From: Leidyana gryllorum EB-2025a
Taxonomy: Eukaryota > Apicomplexa
Length of the DNA: 64,000 nt
NCBI GenBank assembly: GCA_048772705.1
Contig: JBLWGC010000230.1
Coordinates: 310,001-374,000 of the forward strand
Direction: 5' to 3'
Program-made: the position numbers and the translations under genes
Notes under the pieces: generated by a model
Told to the model about the DNA's origin: nothing
Databases searched by the model: none
Seen by the model: the letters and a program-made list of their open reading frames with translations, nothing else
Shown: positions 43,465-53,906 of the stretch, piece after piece
Layout: each line of letters opens with the position of its first letter
How positions within the stretch are numbered: the stretch's first letter is position 1

Positions 43465-45143
43465 ATGCCACACTTGCCACCGGGAGCGCCGCTATCTAAG
43501 AAGGCTAGGAAGAAGAAGACCAAATCAGCTCAGCCCGCTATTGCTGTCGAACCGGTGGTAACTCCGCCGCAGAACGCATTCGAGTTTCTCCGGCAACGGA
43601 CGAAGAAGCTGGTACTTAGCCATCCCGCGCACCAAGATGTTGACTCGGAACTCTACGAGGCGTTACGGGTTTCCTTCGAAATGAGTAGTCTCGCAGTGTC
43701 GACTTCCGCAATGCTTCTCGCCGCTCCGCAGCCACTCGATTGTACTCTGCCCGATATTGCATACCAAAGAGTGGTAAGAGAGAGACTTTGTTCAAAACCC
43801 ACCCCGCCATTTGATCTCACACAGTACACCGAACGCCGACGGATGCTAGACGCCACAGCCACGGCCGTACCCATGTTGAACCAGAAAGGGGCCAATGTAT
43901 GCTTCGCCAACAGTGTGTTGCAGCTACTCGCTTCATCGAGTGCTTTCGTCTACAATATCGTGCAACAGACCTGGCCTTGGGTCTTCGAGGTCTCCGACAT
44001 GCTGCTCGTAAAGGAAGTGTACGAGTTCTGCGCACGGTCGCTCTTGGGGCAAGACGAGGAACCCTTCACGCTCTCCACAGCTCCTGAAGGTCTTTTGGGA
44101 CAGTGGCAGTCACTGCTCCAACGAGATCCTGGAATGGAGGAAGACGCGCCCGAGTTTGCTCTTTTCGTACTCGACGCTCTCGCCAAGGCGGTTACGGTGA
44201 GTCCCATTATTATTGTGCGCGATTCCTCGAATTTAACTTTCCGCCGCCTCCACAGATTGGGAAAGGCGTTTCTGACGCATCGGCTGTGGAGAACACCTCT
44301 GTTTTCAACACTGTTGGGAAGGCTGGAAAGAAAATCAAATCTGTCACACCCACAACAGATGTGAGAGTCAGTCTGGGAGAGAGGTATGTTAGAATATTGT
44401 GTGGAAGAGTCATTGAAATCATCTTTGGCAGCATATTCGAGGGAACTCAAGTTCATATATTGGAGGGAAAGAAGACAGTGCAACATACCGACCCGTTCTA
44501 CATATTGACTCTGCCTCTGAGCCCTCGAGTCCGCACCCTTCAGTGAGTGGTGGGAGATGGATAATATATGGTGAAATCTTCTTTATAGCGGGCTGCTGGC
44601 GGAATTCACTGCCGATCAAACTTCTGGTCCAACCACCAAGTTGGAGACATTGCCCCCGACCTTACTGCTACAGATCCCCAGGAGTCAGTATGATCCCCAT
44701 CGGATGATGGTGGTGAAATCCACTCAAAGAGTCAGTTGTCCCAATACTCTTGTATTGGATCAAGATTACCTGAGTCCCAAGGCACGACAGTTTTGGACGC
44801 CGGAGCTGCTGCAGCACTGCTGCTACGAGCTCACGGGGATTGTCTGTCATCTCGGAGGCTATGCTGACGCCGGGCACTATGTGACATATGTCCGACGAGG
44901 AGAAGAATGGTGAGCTATTAAGTCCCATACGCTATCTGTTGTATTTCACTACCATCTGAATGCAGGATACAATGTGACGACTTGACAGTATTGTCGATGT
45001 ATGATGAAACGACCGTGGAGACATGTGGGTATCTGGTGGCATACGAAATGCGAAATTGCATTCCCGTATCTCCAGTTGCCGCGAGTGCGACTGGAGATAG
45101 TTGGCCGCGGTATCTACGGTTTTTGGAATCCAGTATGCTGTAG
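43465..45143 (+). CDS. Ubiquitin-specific protease (USP/UBP family)
   Basis: Cysteine protease that removes ubiquitin. Six exons (43465-43773, 43825-44196, 44256-44383, 44432-44542, 44589-44909, 44966-45143) give 472 residues. The Cys box is QKGANVCFANSVLQLL with predicted nucleophile Cys129; compare NLGNTCYMNSVLQ. EDAPEFALFVLDAL is the QDAHEF box. LPPTLLLQIPRSQYDP is the RF-type strand and CHLGGYADAGHYVTYVRR the His box, then CDDLTVLSMYDETTVETCGYLVAYE closes the domain. The zinc-ribbon CxxC pairs of many USPs are absent. The basic N-terminus (KKARKKKTKS) may be a nuclear signal. The 48-nt intron 44384-44431 has no stop and keeps frame, so its removal is inferred from domain fit. Confidence 0.9.
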
Positions 45144-45171
45144 TCGACGGTTTTTTTTTGGATGGAATACA

Positions 45172-45894
45172 ATGGGAGCCGCGGTTCAAGAGTTCATTGA
45201 ATGGCTCCGTCTGCGTCAATTATTGCACAATGACTTCATCACATCAGTGGTCATCCAGTCCAGAGCCACTGGACAATTCGTCAGTGTGCTCCTCCGGAAC
45301 AAGATGTGCGATCTGCCGCCCGGAGAAGGGTCAGAAGTGGAGCTACTGGAGTCGATCCCTCGGGAATGGCTTATTCCCGGGACAGAGCGGCACTTTAGTT
45401 TGCGGAGAGTCTATATTACGGTTCAGTGGGCACAACAATGTGAGGAGACTGGTGGTGTGAAACTCAAGACGCTGCCCTGGAAGCCGACGACTCCCATTCC
45501 TCCGCCAGTGACTCCAGAGGATTATGAGCGTATGAATCACTGGCCACTGTGCTGTAGCGCTGTTTCACGGAAAGATTGGACTCGGAAGAAGAGAGATCTC
45601 TTCAACTTCTTCCAATCGAACCAGGGGAACCTGCACGGATGGGTGTACAATGCACGATCTCCAGGGCAGTGCGGTCAATTGTTTCAAATTATCGATGGCC
45701 ATCGAACAAAAATTGCAACTCCAATTCATGTCACTGACTCGTATGAGAAGCGATCGTATCAGTGCCCTATTCATAAACAAGATGTTTCCATTGAGGTCGT
45801 ACCGCGCAAAGCAGTGAAGCAATATATCGTCGGAATCCAAAATTTCACTCGTATCCCGCGTTCCTTCTCCATTATCCTTACAAAAATAGCGTGA
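45172..45894 (+). CDS. Unknown protein, 240 residues
   Basis: Single exon starting at ATG 45172, 28 bp after the USP stop and just after a T9 run. I do not recognise it. It has no signal peptide or membrane segment. Features seen: VVIQSRATGQFVSVLLRNKM, RRVYITVQWAQQC, KKRDLFNFFQSNQGN, HGWVYNARSPGQC and eight cysteines spread without a clear zinc pattern. Its stop is 10 bp from the ribokinase stop on the other strand. A 182-codon antisense frame (45565-46113) covers the same DNA and continues into ribokinase; the ribokinase end was instead placed by homology, so this gene is preferred. Confidence 0.6.
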   Translation: MGAAVQEFIEWLRLRQLLHNDFITSVVIQSRATGQFVSVLLRNKMCDLPPGEGSEVELLESIPREWLIPGTERHFSLRRVYITVQWAQQCEETGGVKLKTLPWKPTTPIPPPVTPEDYERMNHWPLCCSAVSRKDWTRKKRDLFNFFQSNQGNLHGWVYNARSPGQCGQLFQIIDGHRTKIATPIHVTDSYEKRSYQCPIHKQDVSIEVVPRKAVKQYIVGIQNFTRIPRSFSIILTKIA

Positions 45895-45904
45895 CTCTCT
45901 CATC

Positions 45905-47041
45905 TTACTCAGAATCAGTGTCGCGATCACTGTATCCTCCGCCCAGTGACATTCCTTGCATCTTGAAACGCATTCTCGACTCTGTAACCTCTTCTGGACT
46001 CGGTATAGAACTCGAGGCACCCGCCCGCTCGACTGGAAATCAAACGTAACTGTACAAACAAACGAACGAACACACGCACGCACACACGCTCGATCGATCG
46101 ATGTTTCGCTCACCCGCTAATGTCCCCGCGACACTCGCATATTCTGCCGCTCTCCGTAAAGAGTCTCCAGCCAAAATGCGTACAACGAAGGCTCCAATAA
46201 AGGCGTCGCCAGCGCCTGTGGTGTCGACAACTTGTACTCTTCCGGCTGCGACGTTGAATATGTCATCATTTTGAACATCCAGCACCGTAGATCCGTCCGC
46301 GCCGCGTGTGAGGACAACACTGCGACGTATCCCCCGACGTTTCAGCTGTTCGCAGGCGTCAGCTGCAGCCTGTTTCGAGTCGACTTTTATTCCTGTGAGG
46401 CCCTCAGCTTCGACCTCATTGACAATAAGGTAATCAATTAGTGGATACAGAGAGTTAGGTAACTTATACACCGGAGCAGCGTTCAGGAAGACTGGCACCC
46501 CACGGCTATGAGCCAATTCTGCTCCCGCCACAACGGTCTCAAGACTCAATTCCAATTGCATCAATAACGCAGACGCATTGCAGATACACTGCCGCCAGTC
46601 GGGCGCGGCTACCAAGTCTGGGGTCACCATTGCATTAGCCCCAGCGGCGATCACAATACGATTCTCGCCAGTGGAACGGATAACTTGTATCAATGCCGTA
46701 CCCGACGGTCCCGCCACAGCTTTTAAGTGACTCTCGTCTACATTCGTACTCTGCAGTGCCCGCCGCAACATGATCGAGTTGGGATCATCACCACAGGCAC
46801 CCAGCATAGTCGCCTACATATTCATAGCGTCTTAACACACCGCCTTCGCGAGCCTCGCAGTTCCTACCCGCACTTCATTCGCGCATCCGAGCTTCGAACA
46901 TGCGACGGCTTGATTGAGGCCTTTTCCTCCAGCGGCTGACAGAAATAGACCACCCGACAGGGTTTCGCCTGGCACGGGAATCCGCGGCACATAAAATATC
47001 AGGTCAGCATTCAGACTGCCCAATACAACAACTCGCTTCAT
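45905..47041 (-). CDS. RBKS: Ribokinase
   Basis: ATP-dependent phosphorylation of ribose, PfkB family, cytosolic. Three exons (47041-46868, 46813-46114, 46032-45905) give 333 residues. VVVLGSLNADLIFYVPRIPV with GETLSGG and AAGGKGLNQAVA is the family start. MLGACGDDPNS, VPVFLNAAPVY, LIVNEVEAEGL and VVLTRGADGS follow. VVDTTGAGDAFIGAFVVRIL holds the catalytic Asp and anion hole. The last exon joins GTLAVERAGASSSIPSPEEV, the usual potassium-site end of ribokinase. The 81-nt last intron is rich in GTGT and CGAT repeats. MKRV at 47041 is the start, as upstream sequence adds nothing conserved. Convergent with the unknown gene ending at 45894. Confidence 0.94.
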
Positions 47042-47072
47042 TATATCAGATGCAACGTGACACAAAAATCTC

Positions 47073-48382
47073 TCAACGAGGCATCAGAGGTACCGCCTCA
47101 CCAGTGTGCACATGTTGTGTGCCGCTAGTGGGACCTTCCAAGCATTGAGCAGGAGGCAACTTCCTGAATCCTTGCGTCTCCAGGTCAAGTGGCCAGGGGA
47201 GCCTATGGAAGTATTCATTGCTGGGCACATGCCAACGCATGATCTCATCTCCTAAACCCTCCCAACGGAGAGCGTCGAACCGATGGTCCTTCTCACCACC
47301 GCGCGGCCGATCCACCCGGAGCCTTCGGGGCGACTGAGACGCTAACTGACGAGCTGTGAGCTGAGGTGTCTCCAGATTGCTGCGAGCTGTGGAGTGTCCT
47401 GAAGCGGTCCCACTGTACATTCTACCGCCTAGACCCAACATCCCAGGACTGTCTCCGCGACTATGCAATCCACCAGCTGCGGGCGGAGGCAAGTTGCTCA
47501 GTTTTGGTATCGCCTCTGCGGTTAATCATTCGGATTCACTCGCTGTCTACCGATTAGTTGTCTCTTACCTATTGTCTCTTGTCGAACCACCTTACGCAAC
47601 TCGGGATCTTTGATGTCCATCAGACTCTCGCCCTTCTTCAAGGGGCCGGGCTTATATCCCTCGCCAGCGTCGCCGGGAGTCTCCTGAGGAGTGTATGCGG
47701 GTTCCAAGGGTTCCGGGCTTTCCTGAACAACCGGCTTCTCCTTGTCGTCCTCCTCAATGGTGTCGTCGGGTGGCTGATCCGACTCCACCGCCCGTGAATC
47801 TGTACCCTGCGCACCCAACGAGACCCCAGAAGGCGGCAATGACTCAATGAGCTCGGGATTGGCCATATGCTGTTGCAGTTCCTCACTCAAACTACCAGCC
47901 CGTTCGGCCTTCTGCTTCGCCTCGGCCTCTGCGGCCATTTTGATCTTCTCGCGCTCCGCCTTTTCTTCGGGAGTTAATTTCTCTTCTTCCTCTGGCAGAT
48001 GCATATCTTTTCCTGAAGCCCTGTTCTTGACCAGTTCCTCAATCGCCTGAGCTGTGCTCAGCACAGGAGCGTTTCCCTCTTCCTGCATATTGAACTCCTG
48101 TCTAATGGCCTCCCGCAAATCCTCCTTGGTGTCGCCTACTTCCGCTGGAGTCCATCGCTGAGAGCCACCGCCTTCACTCTGCATTCGATCTACGTGGTGA
48201 CCGTACTCCTTTTCTGACTCCAACCGAGGATTGTGGTGGTTGTTGGTCGGAGAACTGGGCTGGATCAGATCGTTCGGCGTCAATGGACTCAGTGTGCGAG
48301 ATGTCTCGCTGGTGCCACTCCGTACGGTAGGTGGCTTCCGTCCTGAGTTGTTCTGGGATCGTTTCTGCTGCTTTCGAGCCAT
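47073..48382 (-). CDS. Charged low-complexity protein of unknown function, 418 residues
   Basis: Two exons (48382-47569, 47515-47073), 53-nt intron, phases agree. The N-terminal 90 residues are Ser/Asn/Pro-rich. A charged helical stretch follows (EEEEKLTPEEKAEREKIKM and similar), probably coiled coil, then an acidic proline-rich linker. The C-terminus has a more ordered block: ALRWEGLGDEIMRWHV and NEYFHRLPWPLDLETQGF. I recognise no family. Start ATG 48382 precedes ARKQQKRSQ. It lies 31 bp upstream of ribokinase on the same strand and is divergent from the F-box-like gene. Confidence 0.72.
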
Positions 48383-48828
48383 ATCCTTCAAGTTCAAACT
48401 GCACAAGTAACTACTTTGGCAAAAATGTGCTGTGATCTGGTCGCATGTCTATCACTACTCTGACACATTACATCCCAAATAACCAAGTTTCGAAAAAAGT
48501 CCGATGGGTCCGTGTCTTATTCACCCCAATTGCGGCCATCCCAGAGCTAGCAGATTGACTCACGACACCGACAAGTATCGCCAAGTGGGCAGTAACGGGT
48601 GTTTGTGTGTGTCTCCCTGCCGTGTGTGGAAGGTAATCCTGCTGACAATCTCTTCCCATTGATGTGTGAAATACTTGGAGATCTGATTTAATGAGTGTCA
48701 AGATTGCATCTGTTCAGAGTTTTGAGAGGGGCGAGAGACGGTGTGTGTGTGGAAGGGAGGATACACAGATCCATTTTGCCTGGTCCACCAAGCCCCATTT
48801 TTTACATCATGAATACTTTTTGGCACTG
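48383..48828. other. Divergent intergenic region, no separate gene seen
   Basis: 446 bp between two divergent genes, AT-richer, no long frame with coding character. The part from 48691 could be 5' coding sequence of the next gene if its upstream in-frame ATG is used. Confidence 0.45.
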
Positions 48829-49731
48829 ATGCCACCGCGAATCCACATCGCACACCTCCCCCCCGAACTGCTTATTTCCATTCTACAATATGTACAAATA
48901 GTCGATATTGTAAAGCTGGGAGCCACCAATCAATATTTTCATTACACACTACATGGTGAGACAGTGTGGCCCCACATTCTCTCTTACGACCCTGCACGAC
49001 CACTCATGCTCAGAGACATTAGTGGTCGTCTGCGGTCTAATTACATCACTCGAGCCAGCAAGCTGGACTCTTCGGACGAAAACTGGCAGCAAAATCTACC
49101 TTGTCCGGGAAGCACATTCGGTACTGTCTCACAAATAGTCCACCCCTGGTGGGTAGATGGAGCAATCAAGATACGCGATGTGGTTCCGGGCGAATATGCC
49201 ATTGTGTGGCGGGTGGGGAGCTATAATCACGAATCTGTTCGCATGTTCGTGGGGGCGGTTCCGCGCTGTGCTGGTGCTGAAGCCAGTATTCAGAAGCGCG
49301 GAAGCCGAGGATTTTTGAAAGCACTGAGCTCGCCGAAAAACGCCAGCCAAAAGGAGCTTACACCATATCTATGTGCCGACTCACGCATCGTCCAAACCCC
49401 TGAAAAATTCTCTGTGCTCACCACTGCTGGGCAAGGTACTTGGAGCTTTGTAGTGTTGAAAGAGGCTTTCCCCGTGTTCACTCTATCAGATGTGTGGACG
49501 GGGAACCTAATGACCGATGCTCCTGATTTGATTCTAGATTGTGTGCGGCTGGTTCCTTTGTTTGGGGGCACAACACCTATGCAGGACCCCACAGTGCGTG
49601 AATTACTCGAACTGGAGGGAATAGCTATAAGAGATCATCTACCTGGAAGCGAAGGATACAGACGGTTCAATAACGACGTTGTCGCAATAAGACGGGGTTT
49701 TGGCATAGAAATGGACGAAGACTTCCGGTGA
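48829..49731 (+). CDS. F-box-like protein, member 1 of a tandem trio
   Basis: Single exon, 300 residues from ATG 48829 (an in-frame ATG at 48691 would add 46 unconvincing residues). The start IAHLPPELLISILQYVQIVD plus IVKLGATNQYFHYTLHGETVW is a plausible F-box, the Skp1-binding adaptor of SCF ubiquitin ligases. The central strand IKIRDVVPGEYAIVWRV, with the PGxYxxxWRV core, recurs in the next two genes and recalls the PP2-like modules that follow F-boxes in plants and protists. The end contains FTLSDVWTGNL and LDCVRLVPLFGG. Function as a substrate receptor is inference from the F-box. Confidence 0.78.
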   Translation: MPPRIHIAHLPPELLISILQYVQIVDIVKLGATNQYFHYTLHGETVWPHILSYDPARPLMLRDISGRLRSNYITRASKLDSSDENWQQNLPCPGSTFGTVSQIVHPWWVDGAIKIRDVVPGEYAIVWRVGSYNHESVRMFVGAVPRCAGAEASIQKRGSRGFLKALSSPKNASQKELTPYLCADSRIVQTPEKFSVLTTAGQGTWSFVVLKEAFPVFTLSDVWTGNLMTDAPDLILDCVRLVPLFGGTTPMQDPTVRELLELEGIAIRDHLPGSEGYRRFNNDVVAIRRGFGIEMDEDFR

Positions 49732-49760
49732 CCACACACGTGTGTTATATCCACTGCATT

Positions 49761-50639
49761 ATGTTCTCTATCGTACGAATCAGCCTGCTGCGGATGCTAT
49801 CCTTCATAGATTGGCCCACCCTGGAAAATTATTTAAGTACCTGTCCTGAAGTACGCCGGCTACTGGGTCAAGACCCCAATGCACATGGCTGGAAGACATT
49901 GTCACGGATCTTACAGATCCAAGTCGTTCCTGGTGTGACATCAAAAGACCAAGTCCGTCATCGATTATCTCATTATCTCACGGGAACACGCCTTTATCGT
50001 TTGGGTGATAATCTTTATCTGTTCGGTCACCAACAATCGTGTGCTTCGGCACTCAGTGGCCAGATTACACGGGATGTTTGGCCACGGGGCACTGAGACCT
50101 CCATTGAGATTCCCCATGTTCCCCCGGGACATTACATCATGACCTGGCGAGTGGCCGGGCCACCCACCAATGCTGCAGTGGCTGCCTATGTAGCAGCACA
50201 GTCGACACAGTGGGCAAGTGAAGAGGCTTCGGTGGAAGAGCTTATGCGCGAATCTCAGCCTGCTTCCTCGGTGCTGTATTTCCGCACCAGCATTCTATTC
50301 GGAGGACGGCGAGCTGGCCTGAACCTGTCCTGGGGGTACGTGATATTTCCTCATGCAATAAGCTTGGACACGCCCGGAACGGTAACTACTGGACTGGGAT
50401 GCCACAATCGGGCAGAGTTTTATATGGATAGCGTCATGATGTTTGCTGTGAATGATCGTCATTGCGCACCATCGGAGTGTCACCATTTGGACTCCTTGCT
50501 GCGTCAAGACTCGGTGCCGGCCAATCGGTACGCGGCGCATCGCATCTGGTTGCGACGAGGGTTTGGGTTGAGCCCAATCACACCTCCAAGACCGTACACG
50601 ACCCGAAGACCTCCCCGCTTTGTCCCTGATGGCGCTTGA
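49761..50639 (+). CDS. Paralogue 2 of the PGxYxxxWRV trio
   Basis: Single exon, 292 residues, starting only 29 bp after the previous stop. The F-box position reads SLLRMLSFIDWPTLENYLST and is too diverged to call alone. TSIEIPHVPPGHYIMTWRVA carries the family core; further on, HNRAEFYMDSVMMFAV takes the place of the final strand. The tail is proline- and arginine-rich. The spacing suggests a recent-style tandem duplication, yet protein identity is low outside the core, so the duplication is old or the copies evolve quickly. ATG 49761 is preferred because the frame opens upstream with no other ATG. Confidence 0.72.
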   Translation: MFSIVRISLLRMLSFIDWPTLENYLSTCPEVRRLLGQDPNAHGWKTLSRILQIQVVPGVTSKDQVRHRLSHYLTGTRLYRLGDNLYLFGHQQSCASALSGQITRDVWPRGTETSIEIPHVPPGHYIMTWRVAGPPTNAAVAAYVAAQSTQWASEEASVEELMRESQPASSVLYFRTSILFGGRRAGLNLSWGYVIFPHAISLDTPGTVTTGLGCHNRAEFYMDSVMMFAVNDRHCAPSECHHLDSLLRQDSVPANRYAAHRIWLRRGFGLSPITPPRPYTTRRPPRFVPDGA

Positions 50640-50981
50640 TTGGATGTGCCACGACGTCGAGCTTCAGTTTACGACCTGCATCTACATTCCCTCCACCATC
50701 TTTAGTTTGCTCGTCTTATCCGATGGCGTGATGAACGTTGGCGCACTGACCCGCTACTTATTTTACACTGCCTCTTTCCAAGCATTTTCTGAGAGTTCCT
50801 CTGCCGGTCCGCTGGGATGGTAGGAAGGGACACTCTCAGCGATTTGTGAATTGGAGTTTGTAGGTCGCTTTTGTCGTAGGCTGCCGATCGCGCGCATTCG
50901 AACTGATCAGTCAGAAAGCAATTCGCTCGTGCACCATCACTAGCTCGATCAATCAGGGCTGCACCCGTAAGTGGTTGGACT
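50640..50981. other. Intergenic stretch, no gene seen
   Basis: About 340 bp between paralogues 2 and 3. Short frames only; nothing recognised. Confidence 0.45.
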
Positions 50982-50993
50982 TTGGATTTGGAG

Positions 50994-52010
50994 ATGGCTG
51001 ATCTGTTGCTTCTCTCTGCCTACACACCATATGTCGAGGGGCAACCCCTTACAACAACTGTGACCGCCATAACCAAACGTCAACTGGCAATTCTACGGCT
51101 TTTATCAAGTCAGATTCTCAAATTTCTACCCGATTCAGATGTTTTACGGATAGTGGACTTTGAGCGTATTTGGGAAACCAAACTGGACTCGATCTGGTCA
51201 CAGTATGTCTTTCAACGATTTGAATTGCGCATTGGAGACTATGTTCCCAATCATCCTGCCCGTCATCATGTTGGACGGCTGTTGAGTGGAATGACTCGGA
51301 CTTTTACCCGATGTTTCGTTGACAAGTGGATCAGATTCTTTCGCTCTCGACAATGTGGTGGCAGCCCATTTGGACACGTTTTCACGCTCATCACTGGAGG
51401 GAATTGTTGTGTCAAGTTTGACAACGTACTACCGGGGCAGTATGCAACTGTCTGGCGAGTCGGATGGACTCGTCGATCTCCTCCAGCCAACCTGCATGCT
51501 TGGACGAGCCTCAATGATAATCTTCCGTCGGAGACCTCGGCATGGTGTGACAATCCGGTATTGCGGATATCAGAGAGCGAGCGGCAGCTTTTAGACTGTG
51601 ATGGGCCGAACGGATTCGGGAGACTTCCTCAAAGTGTATTTCTAGGGAAGGTGTTCGCAGGAGCACCGTTGAGTCGCATAGAATATCGTCCGTCCGACCG
51701 TCCAGCTTTTGAACCATTTCCTTGGAACCGACTAGATGGTGTATGGTACACAGTGATCGGGGACACTCCCCTGATTGTGAACTCTTTGAGTGACGTGTAC
51801 ATGGGCTGCGCTGTGTCTGGCAGCAAGTTAGGCCACGTGTTGGACTATGCAGGATTGCTTTGGCTGGCGCCCGTGAGCCACGAGAAGCAACGGCCAGTGC
51901 TCCTGCCAGCAGTCGCGAGTTTCGCTGGCCTTTCCGAGTCAGCCGTGCCTAACCAATTACCCATTCACGGATATAACTTCGCCTTCTCTGCTCCACCCAC
52001 CCCTTCATAA
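50994..52010 (+). CDS. Paralogue 3 of the PGxYxxxWRV trio
   Basis: Single exon, 338 residues from ATG 50994. An N-terminal helical block (RQLAILRLLSSQILKFLPDS, VLRIVDFERIWETKLDSIW) sits where the F-box is in paralogue 1. CVKFDNVLPGQYATVWRVGW is the family core, and VNSLSDVYMGCAV with LDYAGLLWLAPV matches the end of paralogue 1 (FTLSDVWTGNL, LDCVRLVPLF). No signal peptide. Its stop codon overlaps the stop of the ANTH gene on the other strand: the coding sequences share six bases (52005-52010). Confidence 0.74.
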   Translation: MADLLLLSAYTPYVEGQPLTTTVTAITKRQLAILRLLSSQILKFLPDSDVLRIVDFERIWETKLDSIWSQYVFQRFELRIGDYVPNHPARHHVGRLLSGMTRTFTRCFVDKWIRFFRSRQCGGSPFGHVFTLITGGNCCVKFDNVLPGQYATVWRVGWTRRSPPANLHAWTSLNDNLPSETSAWCDNPVLRISESERQLLDCDGPNGFGRLPQSVFLGKVFAGAPLSRIEYRPSDRPAFEPFPWNRLDGVWYTVIGDTPLIVNSLSDVYMGCAVSGSKLGHVLDYAGLLWLAPVSHEKQRPVLLPAVASFAGLSESAVPNQLPIHGYNFAFSAPPTPS

Positions 52011-53906
52011 GCCGTCGGTGATTTGCGGACTCTTGCTCGGACTACTGCCCCCATCAGGAGGTCCGAGCATATCGAGCAGACTGGTGTCCGGCACGGTTGG
52101 CTGGAACTCTTTGCGTTCTTTGGGTGTTTGATTCTTACGCACTTTGGTTGAGGGCGAAGATGAAGAATGACCGGAAGTTAGGCGATGGGACTCTTCGTAA
52201 GAGTCTTCTGAAGACCGGCGAGAGTACTGTCTGCTTCGACGACTCCGTCTATGGTCCCTCCGACGCCTTCCGCCACGATTCTCCCGAGATGTGTGGTGGT
52301 GATGTCTTGGGGCACGCCATGAGTCCTTTGACTCTCTCATGGACTCGGACTCGGACTCATCCGAGCTCCCAGAGATGCTGGACAAACTCGACGTCTCGGA
52401 GGATGAGTAGCAACGACGTCGTCGGTGGTGGCGACGACGATGCGATGAGCGTTCTTCGACTCTGTGTCGTCTTTTCTCCTTTCGGGGTGATGCCAACTCA
52501 TATCTCGGCATCCGGGGCTGGGTATCCAGCTGCCCGGCAGTACCTCCAGCATTGTGATCCATAAAGTCTTCAGGCTCTAAGAGATCCAAGTCTTTGTCGC
52601 GACAGATCTCTCGAATCCTTCTGAGAACTTCGAGGTGACGGCCTGGTGTTGTCTGCGATCGAATGGGGCATTCCCATACTCGACGGCAATAGGACTCACC
52701 AGAGGAGCGACCCTCATAGGAGGTTCCTGTGGGGCACGAAGGAAGTCATGGAGAACTTTGATCTGACCGGTGATGGCACTCATCTCCACGTGACACTTAT
52801 ACAGTCGTCTCAAAGCTTTGGCGTCAGATTTCAAATGCGCACGCTCTGCGGTGCTCAAAAGCGTGTGGGATCTCTCACGTAAGCGTACCCATCAGAAGAG
52901 CCAAAATACTCCAGGCTCCGGATCTCCAGACGACGAGATCTGCCCAGATGCTGCGCGCGAGCTCTAAACCCACCGGGCTCAACGTGGTTGCGAAAGCCAA
53001 TTGAGCGACCGGGCGTCCCCGGAAGGTCTTCCATCCCACGAAGGTGATGATACCAAGTTGCAGAAGAGGTGTTATCTTGTTGAGATCGCTGATGTGATAT
53101 TGCCAGGATGAATAAGTTTGCTCGCTCTCACTCATAGAGTTCCTCGTCATCATAATCTTTGAAATGATCCACACTGTTGAATGTATGTATTGGGTGTCCA
53201 TTAGTCGCCTCTTCCAGTTGTGTCCGTTTGTACCGACAGTAAGCGTCCTTTGACAGCGGCGATAGTCGCCGGAGACCCAAACTGTTTCTCTCGTTTGTAC
53301 TGGTCAAACCCGCGAAGAGTTGTTGTAGATACTTGGCTACTGATCGAAGTAGCAGCACATGGTGCTCCGCTGCGTACTGATCTTACAGAAGGCACCTCTC
53401 CTTGTATTTACCATTAGGAGCCGCAATGTCGCCTTCTCGGAAGAGCTGCGCCTTCTGGATGACATGGCACTGCAAGGCCGATGAGACGATGGGGTTGCCA
53501 ACATTCAGCTCACCCGATCGTAAAACTCCTCCAACCATTTACTTGTAGTGCTCTCGGCAATCGCAACTTTGTGACATATCAGCAGAGCTTTGATAACGGT
53601 CTGCTCTGTGTTTGTCCTGGAGTTTCATTGCTGCTTACAGTCCAAGTCCAGTGTTCCGTCACTCTCTCCTCCAACATGTCGAGGGCTTGCGTACCCGATA
53701 CATCTTTGCGACAACCCAAGAGGGCCTCAATGACATCTGGACATGGATGACCAAACTGAGACTGTCTGGGGCGTTTCCACAATACCTTCTACTTGTTCTT
53801 GAGTGGGTGGGTCAGGCGTTTCAGCCAGAGCAAGACTCAGGGTCACACTGTACGAATCTGCTAAACGATTAAAGTGACTGAGAGCTTGGAGCAACAGCCG
53901 TTGCAT
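52005..53906 (-). CDS. ANTH-domain (AP180/CALM-type) clathrin adaptor
   Basis: Eight exons (53906-53793, 53755-53639, 53600-53514, 53469-53412, 53381-53132, 53088-52889, 52845-52700, 52652-52005) give 539 residues, all phases closing. Seven introns measure 30-47 nt. Residues 40-300 form an ANTH domain that binds PIP2 and helps clathrin coat assembly: DVIEALLGCRKDVSGTQALD and EERVTEHWTW, TVIKALLICHKVAI, VLLLRSVAKYLQQLFAGL, ITPLLQLGIITFVGWKTF, LKSDAKALRRLYKCHVEMSA and LEVLRRIREICRDKDLDLLE parallel human CALM. The C-terminal 190 residues are His/Arg/Ser-rich with an RS-like run; no clear clathrin box. The first two exons are the least certain: intron 1 (37 nt) was chosen to reach the conserved frame. 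Confidence 0.82.

Noticed and set aside
46069-46105. CGAT/GTGT-rich tract in ribokinase considered as coding (CACVCSFVCLYS)
   Set aside because: Falls inside the last ribokinase intron; the read-through peptide is Cys/Val low complexity and lacks the family C-terminus.
45565-46113. 182-codon minus-strand frame that could extend ribokinase
   Set aside because: Ribokinase ends naturally at SSSIPSPEEV plus a short tail when the acceptor before 46032 is used. The long frame is antisense to the 45172-45894 gene and has no ribokinase character.
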